DNA from: a bacterium
Lineage (GTDB): Bacteria > Eisenbacteria > RBG-16-71-46 > CAIMUX01
Direction of reading: 5' to 3'
DNA length: 64,000 nucleotides
Assembly: GCA_030431975.1 (NCBI GenBank)
Contig: JAUIHP010000007.1
Span: 1 to 64,000, forward strand
Of this stretch, positions 16,001 through 23,146 are shown piece after piece. Under the pieces are notes generated by a model. It worked only from the letters and a program-made list of their open reading frames with translations. It ran no database searches and was not told where the DNA came from. Each line of letters starts with the position of its first letter. Within the stretch, counting starts at the first letter, position 1. A program made the translations under genes and the position numbers.

Positions 16001-16995
16001 AGGCGCGCATCACTCCGCTCGAGACGGGAACGTTGGCTCATGATGTTCTGGATCGTTTCTTCTCGGATCCCGACGGATACGAAGCCGTGGTTGGAGCCGA
16101 GGTCGGAGCCGTGACTGGGGCGGGGGCCGGAGGCGTCGACATTGCGGCGATCGACCGGAAGCTGGGGAGCATCTTCGTAGACTTGGCGGACCTCCCGGAG
16201 TACCGGGCGTTTTCCATCGATAGGTCGAGTCGTTATCGCTGGGAGTCGACGCGGCGCTCTCTCGTCCGGTTCCTTCGCGTCGAGTTGGCCCGACTCGAAG
16301 CCTCTCCGTTCCGGGTGGACGGCACGGAAGTCTCGTTCGGCTTCCAGGGAGTGGCGCCGCTCGAGTTGCCGCTTGCGGATGGAGCGACGCTTCGCATTCG
16401 CGGAAGGATCGACCGTGTCGACATCCGCGAGAGCGACGGCACTCCGAAGGCGGTTGTCATCGACTACAAACGAAGCGGTCGGACGGGACTTCCGGGTCGG
16501 CTCGAGCGGGGGCTCGATCTTCAGCTAGGAACGTATCTTCTCTACGCAAGAAACCAGCTTGGATTCGATCCCGTGGCGGGACTCTACATTCCGGTGCTTC
16601 CGTCACCACCGCGTGACGAGAAGAGCAAGCCGGATACGAAGAACGAACTCGGACTAAAGGCCCACGGTCTCTTCCTCAAGGACGAGACAAAGAACATCGA
16701 CGGCCACACGGAGCTGTTGGCGACGAGGAGCCCCGACCAACGCCTCGATGGGCCGGATGAGATGAACACTCTTCTCGATACGACGGCGCACTATCTGCAG
16801 ACCTATGCGGAGAATCAGCGACGCGGCCGGATCAGTGCTCTGCCGCTTCAAAGCGAGCCGGCACGCCTACCGTGCGATCGTTGCGACTACCACGCCGTCT
16901 GCCGGTTTCCCAAGGACACCGGGCCGAGGCGGCGTCGGTCTGTGGAGGGAATGCAGGTGAGTTCGGGTGGTGAGACCGAGGGGGCGCGGACGTGA
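13003..16995 (+). CDS. addB: Helicase-nuclease AddB subunit
   Basis: Subunit of the AddAB double-strand-break processing complex, which resects DNA ends to a Chi-type site for RecA loading. It has a Walker A motif (IGPAGSGKT, about 17-25), helicase-like motifs (PAVRPMYLRAVL; ALTRASERIELTW) and a C-terminal PD-(D/E)XK nuclease (GRIDRVDIRESDG, VIDYKRSG, LDLQLGTYLLYAR). The four iron-sulfur cysteines are present: one in FAVCPFQSF and three in LPCDRCDYHAVCRF. At 1330 aa it is longer than usual because of insertions, mainly an Asn-Ala repeat (residues about 249-290) and a Pro/Gly/Asn-rich stretch (about 365-400). The ATG lacks a ribosome binding site; TTG at 13033 (LSLRFVIGPAGSGKT) matches the family start better. 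It overlaps addA by four bases (GTGA). Confidence 0.9.
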   Translation: MVVAVAGWNPLSLRFVIGPAGSGKTHHCLARLRERERSGRAGIYLVPEQFTYSADRELLAADDMLGLRHVRVFSFTRLVWWLQERAGVTPPESIDPAVRPMYLRAVLEQMGPESLGPLASLRRRQGMLGQLGRFVGEVRNHGTVEFLTRIQELSADREIPGAVRDKLSVLGRVVGEYSRLLKDRGRMDPEEHLFGAAPLLERESGFLAGCAVYVDGFLSWTAREREILLGLARHAESVEIAFCCDDPKANGNANANANANANTNANANTNANANANANANANVDVNVNAGSDAESARLPFRPVHRSLKTLETEVLRAGLPLPDRIVLPNSNPIRFQTGSLSFLERGIYAFGARPRGEVLESAASSHALPGNATPGNPTPGNPMPGIAGTGGAAPSGVTPAKSESPGVTANLNAGLSDLPLFSQAAEVAAAPSSVSGSSPRAAGSQPPVPMQESAGSGGTTSSVASERDGAITLRAARDPEHEVRAWARTIDRWIRLDPDGFRPEEVAVVVRDIAPYRDSVSRIFPQYGIPFFLDERRSVLAHPRVRLLLGALDVLQSRWRRDSVVSVLRNPLLRIALSSIDLLENTSLESGRNFERWYDEMPWEPLGHLQRSRFTGTSGEVIFDPELYDPEADLSDSSTVEEGPDDEDLLTTRTTHDPQAPHPDEIRRKYLLPLRQLEVSWAEDGWTGGEVATGLARLMDEWAGRQMPSNSEWDRRVAVALTDLLSELAHLWADIPVEADEVSRALREGLLTLRLGVTPVRPGQVVVADIQRSRLHGIRGLIVGGVNEGRFPRTIVEDGVLGDADRAALDRLGLSLGPSATERQEEEAYLFYIALTRASERIELTWTGSDADGSESQPSVLLREITRLLPQTETCIEPWRETELPWDEVQRGAELSAAVLGRLSSWLKGPTEDAELMAFWREMRTTSHKTIHRSMEPAEDLFVRGVRGLFWTPEDFLPAELAAFAFPDPMVSSVSRLQEFAVCPFQSFAKSLLELNPRPEARITPLETGTLAHDVLDRFFSDPDGYEAVVGAEVGAVTGAGAGGVDIAAIDRKLGSIFVDLADLPEYRAFSIDRSSRYRWESTRRSLVRFLRVELARLEASPFRVDGTEVSFGFQGVAPLELPLADGATLRIRGRIDRVDIRESDGTPKAVVIDYKRSGRTGLPGRLERGLDLQLGTYLLYARNQLGFDPVAGLYIPVLPSPPRDEKSKPDTKNELGLKAHGLFLKDETKNIDGHTELLATRSPDQRLDGPDEMNTLLDTTAHYLQTYAENQRRGRISALPLQSEPARLPCDRCDYHAVCRFPKDTGPRRRRSVEGMQVSSGGETEGART
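13747..13869 (+). repeat. In-frame GCGAAC/GCGAAT hexamer tract in addB
   Basis: About 20 hexamers, mostly GCGAAC with GCGAAT and ACGAAC variants, encode an Asn-Ala (Asn-Thr, Asn-Val) dipeptide run at AddB residues about 249-290. It interrupts the protein between helicase segments. Frames open in all readings across it, which creates several spurious Arg-Val and Arg-Glu ORFs. Unit length keeps the frame on gain or loss. Confidence 0.95.
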
Positions 16996-19900
16996 GCCTG
17001 AGTTCAAAGACAAGCCCGACCCCGGCATCGAGTCCAAGCCCGAGCCGGGTGTTCGAGTGGTCGGTTCCTCAGCGAGAGGCGATCGAGACCGAGGGGCAGG
17101 ATGTCCTCGTCGCGGCGGGTGCGGGCGCGGGGAAGACAACCGTCCTGGTCGAACGAATACTCCGCAAACTTCGCGACGGGACGATCGGCTCTCTCGACGA
17201 ACTCCTTGTTGTGACCTTCACCGAGAAGGCTGCGCGTCAGATGCGTACACGCATCTACGAAGCTTTGACCCAGGACGAGGAACTTCGCTTTCATCTGCCG
17301 GATCTTCCTCGTGCGCGGATCGCGACGATTCATGCGTACTGCGCGCGCCTCTTGCGTGAACACTTTCTTCTCGCGGACGTTGAGCCTGCCTTTCGTGTGC
17401 TCGATGAACACGGCAGCATGGAAGCGACGGAAGAGTCCCTGCAGGAGACCTTTCATCGTTGGTACGGAAAGACCGACGAAGCCGGACAGGAGTTCGAGCG
17501 TCTCATTGAGTTGGCCGGGTTCGACGAGAAGGGGGAGAGCCTTAAGCTAATCGTTCGTCGGCTCTATGAGTACGCGCGGACGACACCGGATTCTGACAGC
17601 TATCTGAGGGAACTGCTCGCGCAGGACGCGCCGGTGTCCGTTGACGACATCCCATGGTTCGAAGCCTTCGAGAGCCGCGTGGAGTGGGAGTGTCGTACCG
17701 GTACCCAACTCTATGAGGATGCGCTGGATCTTCTCGATGCGGCGGGGATGAAGGTTGGTCCACATCGCGCTGCAATGGACACGATCGAGCGATGCGGAGC
17801 GGTGCCCCGCGAGTTTCACCGGCGTCTGGCTTCCGAGGGATTGCTGAGTGATGGGCGCGTCTCCTGGACGCGTGCTCCCAACGGTTCGGGGAAGGTGCCC
17901 GGATTCAAGATCACGCATGACACGGCAAAGGCACACATCGGTCACGCTGTGCAGATGTCTTCCATCGCAGATGCCGTGCTGCTCTCCGAAGAGTCTCGTC
18001 GCCGTGGCTCCCTCGCCGTGCTCATCGAGTTGGTGCAGGACATGCGTCAGCGCTATGAGTCGTACAAGTCCCGACACGGGTTCCTGGACTTCTCAGATCT
18101 GGAAACGCGAACGGCCTATTTGCTTCGGCGGGCTCGAGAGACCGGTGTTTCCATCGTTCGGTTTCAGGAGGTACTCGTCGATGAGTACCAGGATGTGAAC
18201 GGACTGCAGGCGGAGATTCTGAATGCGCTGGCTACCGGCGGCTGCCGCTTTCGAGTCGGTGACGTAAAACAGTCGATCTACGGGTTCCGTCTTGCCGACC
18301 CCACCATCTTCCTGCGAGAGATGGAAGATCCCCAGTCCAAAACCATCTTCATGAACGAGAACCACCGCAGTCGGCCGGAGATCCTCGGGTTCGTCAACGA
18401 TGTGTTCTCGAAAGTCTTCGATCCGTCCACCATCGGCTCGGAGTACCAACAGCAGAAGTTGATTGCATCGAAGTCCGCCTCGGCTTCGGAAACTCCGGTC
18501 GAGATTCACTTCATCGACGGAGGCTCGAAGAAAGAGTGTCTGGCGTTGTCGGACCATTGGATGGATCCGACGGAGATCCAGCCTCGGTGGGTCGCGCAAC
18601 GCGTGGCGGCGCTGGCTTCAGAGTCGGAGTTGCAGGATGAGGAGGGGCTGTGCGACTGGAGTCGGGTCGCCATTCTCCTCCGGAGTTCGACCCGGGCAGA
18701 AACGTACGCCCGGGAACTTCACCGTCTCGGCGTTCCGGCGCACTTCGCGTCAACACGGTCGTTGCTGGAGGAGGATGCGGTTCGCGACCTCTACTCCGCC
18801 CTGCGCGTCATCGACAATCCGCGGGACGACATTGCCCTTGCCGCGACTTTGCGTTCTCCGGCGTTCGGGTTCGGGGCGGCCGACCTGCTCGTCGTTCGGA
18901 CTGCGTTTCCTGGAGCGAAGACCTTCCTGGATGCTTTGGTCGGCGTCGCGGTTGGAGAGGACGTCACGTCAGCCAAAGGCTGGGATGCCCTGACACCACC
19001 GCATCCTCCGAAGGGCCTGGTTGTGTCGGGGGATGTTCTTGTTGATGACGATGCAAACGGCATGGATCCCTTCGCCGCGTGGTCAGGGCCACCGCGGGAG
19101 GACTGGGAGTCTTGGGTCACGGCACCTCTACAGGAACGTGCCCGCGCCTTCTTGTCCGCGCTACGTCGATGGCGTCAGCAAGAGGGGTTCGATGAACTGC
19201 GACTTTTCATCATGCGTCTTTCGGACGAGCTGGGTCTCGTGCCGATGGCCTTCGGCGCGGGCGACGGCGCTCGACAACGGCGGTGCCTCAGTTACTTGTT
19301 TGATCTGGCCGCCGACTACGAGAGTGAGCGAGGACATTCTTTACGGGGTTTCCTGTCGAGGCTGCGAAGTCTGGACGATGCCGATGCTCTGCAATCGCCG
19401 GAGGATGAGAGCGCGGAGAAGGCCGTGCAGATTCTCACCGTCCACAAGTCGAAGGGACTGGAGTTTCCCGTCGTCGTAGTGCCCCAGATCGAATGGCGCC
19501 TGTCGACCAAGGATCGATTGGCCAGTCGCATCCGTATCGATCGCGACTGGGTCGGTGTCCGTTGGTTCGATCCCGAGTCTTACACGCGACGGGAGAGTCA
19601 GGCTCGGCAGCTTCTGGAGTGGCGTCAGGAAGCGAAGCTCCGGGAAGAGGAGGCGCGCGTTTTCTACGTGGCTCTAACGCGCGCCGAGGAACGGCTCATT
19701 CTCTTCGGTTCACTCAATCTGAGTGAGCGAAAGCACTTCACAGGTGAGGACGATGCGCCGCCGGCTCCGTCTTCGCGCATGTGGGTTCTGCGGCGTCGCA
19801 ACGCAACGAGCGTGCAAGGCTGGCTCCTGGATTCGTTCGACTGGGAGCAGGCGCAGAGTGTGGAACACGACCTGGTTTCTACACTCGACTTGGAAGGTGA

Positions 19901-21263
19901 GGAGGGTCTCACCTACGGAGAGCTTGCGCTCTCGAACGGAGTCGAGCCCCGTTTGATCTCGGAGAAGATCGAACACGAGCCGCTGCCGACGAGCCGAGAG
20001 TTTGTCCTCGGCCGGGTCCGCATCACGGTCGTGGCGAAGGCGTGGCTTGGGACTCGATTCAAAGATGTGGCACGACCCCTGGAGGTCACCGCACCCGATG
20101 CGCGGGCTCGGCTCGAGGAGGAGGCTGGCGGACGACCCGGAGACCGAGCCGGAGACCGAGCCGGAGACCGAGCCGGAGACCGAGCTGGAGACCGAGCTGG
20201 AGACCGAGCTGGAGACCGGAACCACTCAGAGCTAGGGGAGTCGGTTGGCGATCGCAGCGGCACCGAGTCGCAGGCACGATCTGAAGACCTTGATGACGCG
20301 GAGGCGGGAGCACGAACCGAAAGTCGTAGCGATGCGGAGGCTACGGTCGATGAAGTGTTCGAACGTGTGGCCCGGAAGCGGGATGGGCTCCGTCTTGCCG
20401 ACATTCCGTCCTTGCGTGGCAAGTACTGGGTCACCGAGTTCAAGTCGGTGGAAGACTTTCGCCGGCATCGCGAGCTCGAGGATGAAGGAACTCAGCTGTG
20501 GATCGAGCCGAGGGGAGAGTCGCTGACGTACGAGTCCAGGATGGACGAGTCAAGCACGGACGCGTCACCAACGAACGAGTCGACAACGACGGCGTCGAGC
20601 ACAAAGACGTCGAGCACGGACGAGTCGGTCACTGACGAATCGACGACGGACGCGTCGATCACGAGAGGTGTGGAACCGCAGAGGGATCGCGGGGGGAGCC
20701 GCCGCGGGGTCATGTATCACTCGCTGTTGTCGCGCGTCGACTTCCGGCAACTTCGAGACAATGGAATGGACTCGCTCGTTCCATCCTTCCAGAACCAGGC
20801 GTGGTGGACTGAAGAGGATCGCGACTACGGTATCGAGACAGGAATCGACGCGTTCTTTCGGTCGGATCTCGGGCAACGTCTGGTGGAAGGATCGGTCCTT
20901 GAAAGAGAGGTCGCGTTCTCGTTGAAGTGGAGCCTTTCGGAGTTGGCCAATCACGTTCCCGAGTTGGCTGCGGAGCTACGTGCTGCCCAGTCTTCAGCCG
21001 AATCGGAATTGAGATCCACGGACGATCTTTGGGTTCTCCTGCAAGGCCGCCTCGACTGTGTCTTCAAGGACGGCGACCGATGGGTCGTCCTCGACTGGAA
21101 AACGGATCGGGTGACCGCGGAACAGGTCGACGCACGCGCTCGCATCTACGAGTCGCAAATGGCGCTTTACCGAGACGCTGTCGGCCGACTGTGGGGGCAC
21201 CCGGTGATCTCCGTGCTCGCATTTCTCCAATCGGGAGAGGTCCGGACCCACGAAGACTTGTAG
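16992..21263 (+). CDS. addA: Helicase-nuclease AddA subunit
   Basis: UvrD-like 3'-5' helicase with a C-terminal nuclease, partner of AddB. Walker A is at 42-50 (AGAGAGKTT), with TFTEKAARQM (motif Ia), VDEYQDVNGLQ (motif II), GDVKQSIYGFR (motif III), LTVHKSKGLEFPVV (motif V) and VALTRAEERL (motif VI). The nuclease reads GRLDCVFKDGDRWVVLDWKTDRV ending with YESQMALYRDAV. At 1423 aa it is larger than typical AddA (about 1200), partly because of two low-complexity insertions: Gly-Asp-Arg-Ala repeats (about 1050-1077) and a Ser/Thr/Asp/Glu-rich segment (about 1178-1218). GTG start in a GTGA overlap with addB. Confidence 0.95.
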   Translation: MSLSSKTSPTPASSPSPSRVFEWSVPQREAIETEGQDVLVAAGAGAGKTTVLVERILRKLRDGTIGSLDELLVVTFTEKAARQMRTRIYEALTQDEELRFHLPDLPRARIATIHAYCARLLREHFLLADVEPAFRVLDEHGSMEATEESLQETFHRWYGKTDEAGQEFERLIELAGFDEKGESLKLIVRRLYEYARTTPDSDSYLRELLAQDAPVSVDDIPWFEAFESRVEWECRTGTQLYEDALDLLDAAGMKVGPHRAAMDTIERCGAVPREFHRRLASEGLLSDGRVSWTRAPNGSGKVPGFKITHDTAKAHIGHAVQMSSIADAVLLSEESRRRGSLAVLIELVQDMRQRYESYKSRHGFLDFSDLETRTAYLLRRARETGVSIVRFQEVLVDEYQDVNGLQAEILNALATGGCRFRVGDVKQSIYGFRLADPTIFLREMEDPQSKTIFMNENHRSRPEILGFVNDVFSKVFDPSTIGSEYQQQKLIASKSASASETPVEIHFIDGGSKKECLALSDHWMDPTEIQPRWVAQRVAALASESELQDEEGLCDWSRVAILLRSSTRAETYARELHRLGVPAHFASTRSLLEEDAVRDLYSALRVIDNPRDDIALAATLRSPAFGFGAADLLVVRTAFPGAKTFLDALVGVAVGEDVTSAKGWDALTPPHPPKGLVVSGDVLVDDDANGMDPFAAWSGPPREDWESWVTAPLQERARAFLSALRRWRQQEGFDELRLFIMRLSDELGLVPMAFGAGDGARQRRCLSYLFDLAADYESERGHSLRGFLSRLRSLDDADALQSPEDESAEKAVQILTVHKSKGLEFPVVVVPQIEWRLSTKDRLASRIRIDRDWVGVRWFDPESYTRRESQARQLLEWRQEAKLREEEARVFYVALTRAEERLILFGSLNLSERKHFTGEDDAPPAPSSRMWVLRRRNATSVQGWLLDSFDWEQAQSVEHDLVSTLDLEGEEGLTYGELALSNGVEPRLISEKIEHEPLPTSREFVLGRVRITVVAKAWLGTRFKDVARPLEVTAPDARARLEEEAGGRPGDRAGDRAGDRAGDRAGDRAGDRAGDRNHSELGESVGDRSGTESQARSEDLDDAEAGARTESRSDAEATVDEVFERVARKRDGLRLADIPSLRGKYWVTEFKSVEDFRRHRELEDEGTQLWIEPRGESLTYESRMDESSTDASPTNESTTTASSTKTSSTDESVTDESTTDASITRGVEPQRDRGGSRRGVMYHSLLSRVDFRQLRDNGMDSLVPSFQNQAWWTEEDRDYGIETGIDAFFRSDLGQRLVEGSVLEREVAFSLKWSLSELANHVPELAAELRAAQSSAESELRSTDDLWVLLQGRLDCVFKDGDRWVVLDWKTDRVTAEQVDARARIYESQMALYRDAVGRLWGHPVISVLAFLQSGEVRTHEDL
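20139..20220 (+). repeat. In-frame 12-bp repeats in addA
   Basis: Seven units of GGAGACCGAGC(C/T), the last partial, encode (Gly-Asp-Arg-Ala)n ahead of the nuclease domain. The first units end in GCC and the later ones in GCT, which suggests block expansion from one end. The unit is itself two related hexamers. Confidence 0.95.
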
Positions 21264-21290
21264 CCCGGGATCTACCGTGGGGCTGCCTCG

Positions 21291-21385
21291 GAGAGTCGTG
21301 AGTGGTTCGGTGCTGAGTCGGGAGTGACTCGGAACTGAGTCGGGGGTGACTCGGTGCTGAGTCCTGAGTGAGTCGGACTGAGTCG
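21291..21385. repeat. Degenerate GAGTCGG repeats between convergent genes
   Basis: The gap between addA and the convergent DUF697 gene is filled with TGAGTCGG/TGACTCGG motifs in both orientations. Two give GAGTC/GACTC hairpins (21315-21330 and 21337-21352, six-base loops). No T-tract follows, so it is not a standard intrinsic terminator, although it could help end transcription. Related GAGTCGG motifs occur near 44550 and 49540. Confidence 0.7.
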
Positions 21386-21409
21386 GAGCCGACCTGTGAT
21401 TGCCCTCGA

Positions 21410-22627
21410 CTATGGGTTGAAGACGGTCGCGACGCGTTCCCAAAAGCGAGCTGTGTCTTCGAGTACAAGGTCTTCCTGCCTCGTCGGTGCGTTGGGCTCG
21501 GCTTCATCGATCTCCGGTGACTTCAGCTCGGCGGCGGTTCGTGGCGCCGGTTCGCCCGTCACTCCCCGTACCGCATCCCGCGACAGACTCCACGCCTTGC
21601 TTCCAACACGGCCCGCGGCGCGGGCAATCCCGCTGACGACGGTCGTTCCCGCATCGGCAACGCTCCGCGCTGCGGTCTGTGGGCCCTGAACCGTCGAAGT
21701 CACGACAAGACGTCGTGTCGCTGACGCGATCCGCTTTGCTCCATCCGACACAACTTCCGACAGGAGCCGCGCAGCTTCGGCGGATGCGCTTCGGAACGCA
21801 GCCGGCCTCGATTCGACCGGCTCCACACCGCAGTACTTCCGGGCGAGAACCCCGATGCGCAGCGTCAGTAAAGCATTGGCAGAACCATCGAGGAGGCTGT
21901 TCACTAGTAGAGAAATGAGAGGCGCCGTTCCACTCACCGGGACGAAGCCCGAGAGAGCCGCAGACACCGGTGCACCGAGGACAGCAAGCACTTCACTGTC
22001 CTGAATCTCTCCGGCGAGGAATGCCGTTCCGCCGACGTTGGAGTAGATCGACCAAAGCTCCCGCGGGCCGGGACGCTGGTAGTAGATCTCCGCGATCTCG
22101 CGAATCATTCGCAGCTGTGTGGAGAGAACGATGCCGATGTCGAGGCGCCCGCTCTGCGACGCTCCCGTCGCGACGAAGACCGCGGCCGCATGTCGGCGAA
22201 TGACCTGATCGGACACACGGTCGAGAACGCGGGCTGCGCCGTCCAGAGCGGACTCAAGCGGGGTCGTTTGGTCGGGTGACCCCTCCATCGAACGAGCGGC
22301 CAAAAGTGCATCCCGTTCTGGCCCGTCTTCCAAACGAGGATTCTCGAGCATCCGGTCCGCATAGTCGCGGAGGTAGCGGTTCCAACGATCCGTATCCGCA
22401 CGGTCCGGTCGATGAAGCGGACGAGGAAGACGCATGATCTGAAGCATCGGCTGAAGAATGAGCAGAAAGAGGGCCACAAAGAGAACGCCTGCCACCAGCC
22501 AACCCAAAGCCGGATGAATCTCCGAAGCTTCCCGAAAGAGGAAGAGCGTGGAGCCGAGGACCCCAAGCAGGGCGAGAAGGCCAAGCCCGATACCTACGGG
22601 AATGAGTAACTTTTTGTAGAAGTCCAT
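21410..22627 (-). CDS. DUF697 (YcjF-like) membrane protein
   Basis: A 405-aa protein. Two membrane segments open it (about 8-30 and 40-63), as in YcjF/UPF0283 proteins. The central part (about 145-270) matches the DUF697 pattern: GRLDIGIVLSTQLRMIREIAEIY followed by LWSIYSNVGGTAFLAG and a Gly/Ser-rich hydrophobic segment (SGFVPVSGTAPLISLLVNSL). The C-terminal 110 residues are hydrophilic and helical. In other bacteria DUF697 proteins pair with YcjX-like GTPases and stress responses; no such GTPase is in this window. The ATG follows GGGGGA. Confidence 0.65.
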   Translation of the reverse strand: MDFYKKLLIPVGIGLGLLALLGVLGSTLFLFREASEIHPALGWLVAGVLFVALFLLILQPMLQIMRLPRPLHRPDRADTDRWNRYLRDYADRMLENPRLEDGPERDALLAARSMEGSPDQTTPLESALDGAARVLDRVSDQVIRRHAAAVFVATGASQSGRLDIGIVLSTQLRMIREIAEIYYQRPGPRELWSIYSNVGGTAFLAGEIQDSEVLAVLGAPVSAALSGFVPVSGTAPLISLLVNSLLDGSANALLTLRIGVLARKYCGVEPVESRPAAFRSASAEAARLLSEVVSDGAKRIASATRRLVVTSTVQGPQTAARSVADAGTTVVSGIARAAGRVGSKAWSLSRDAVRGVTGEPAPRTAAELKSPEIDEAEPNAPTRQEDLVLEDTARFWERVATVFNP

Positions 22628-22845
22628 GGTCCCCCGACCTCAATTCTCGATCTCACCGTCGTTTGGGAGTGGCCTGACTCAGGTCATCTCCCCTTCTATT
22701 AGACCCCAACAAGGTCACTTCCGTCACAATCAATGCCTGTCGGGTCAGCTCGGCAAGGAGCCAGAACCCGTTGCTGATGCTGACGTCTCCGGTCCCCCAC
22801 CGGCGTCAACCCGTCAACCGAACCGCGAGTAAGCCCGGCTCCCCA

Positions 22846-22890
22846 GACCCGAACCCGGACCCGAACCCGGACCCGGACCCGGACCAGGAC
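22846..22890. repeat. Intergenic GACCCG/AACCCG hexamer tract
   Basis: About seven hexamers alternating GACCCG and AACCCG in non-coding DNA. It is similar in unit to the tract at 26309-26355. Confidence 0.9.
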
Positions 22891-23074
22891 CACGAAACAG
22901 AACTAGAGCCGGACGAGAGCAGGTCCCGGCGTGATCCATGAACTTGTTCCGAGGCGGACGGGACCTATGGCGGTGGTCGGGCGACGCAGAATCGCAGTAC
23001 AGAATCACAATTCATGGGACTGCCTGGGTCGAATGACGGCGCAAAGAAATAACGAACATTTGTGTGTATTTGTC

Positions 23075-23103
23075 TTGACTTCTCCAATTTGTACAACTAA
23101 AGT
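23075..23103 (+). promoter_or_regulatory. Sigma-70-type promoter of the HNH gene
   Basis: TTGACT (23075-23080), a 17-bp spacer and TAAAGT (23098-23103) lie in an AT-rich island. Transcription would start near 23110, which excludes the upstream ATG codons of the open frame (22931 onward) and supports translation from 23147. Confidence 0.6.
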
Positions 23104-23146
23104 CGATACTCACCCTGGTTTCAAAACTGATCCCGAAGAGGACTCC

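Larger units (their letters stand above)
22628..23146. other. Divergent intergenic region with hexamer repeat and promoter
   Basis: 519 bp between DUF697 and the HNH gene. It holds a GGACCC/GAACCC hexamer tract (22846-22890) and, in its AT-rich last 100 bases, a promoter for the HNH gene. ORFs that cross the tract are dipeptide shadows. Nothing else is recognised. Confidence 0.5.

Noticed and set aside
19710-20443. Minus-strand frames over the addA repeats with Ser-Gly-Ser-Val or Ala-Arg-Ser-Pro runs
   Set aside because: Antisense shadows of the 12-bp addA repeats inside a well-supported gene.
21291-21385. Intrinsic terminator in the GAGTCGG repeat region
   Set aside because: Hairpins are only five base pairs and no T-tract follows in either direction.
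22699-23008. Short minus-strand frames with Val-Arg and Gly-Pro runs
   Set aside because: Produced by the intergenic hexamer tract; not conserved-looking and without start signals.
22931-23146. N-terminal extension of the HNH protein from ATG 22931
   Set aside because: The promoter at 23075-23103 lies downstream of it, and ATG 23147 has a ribosome binding site.
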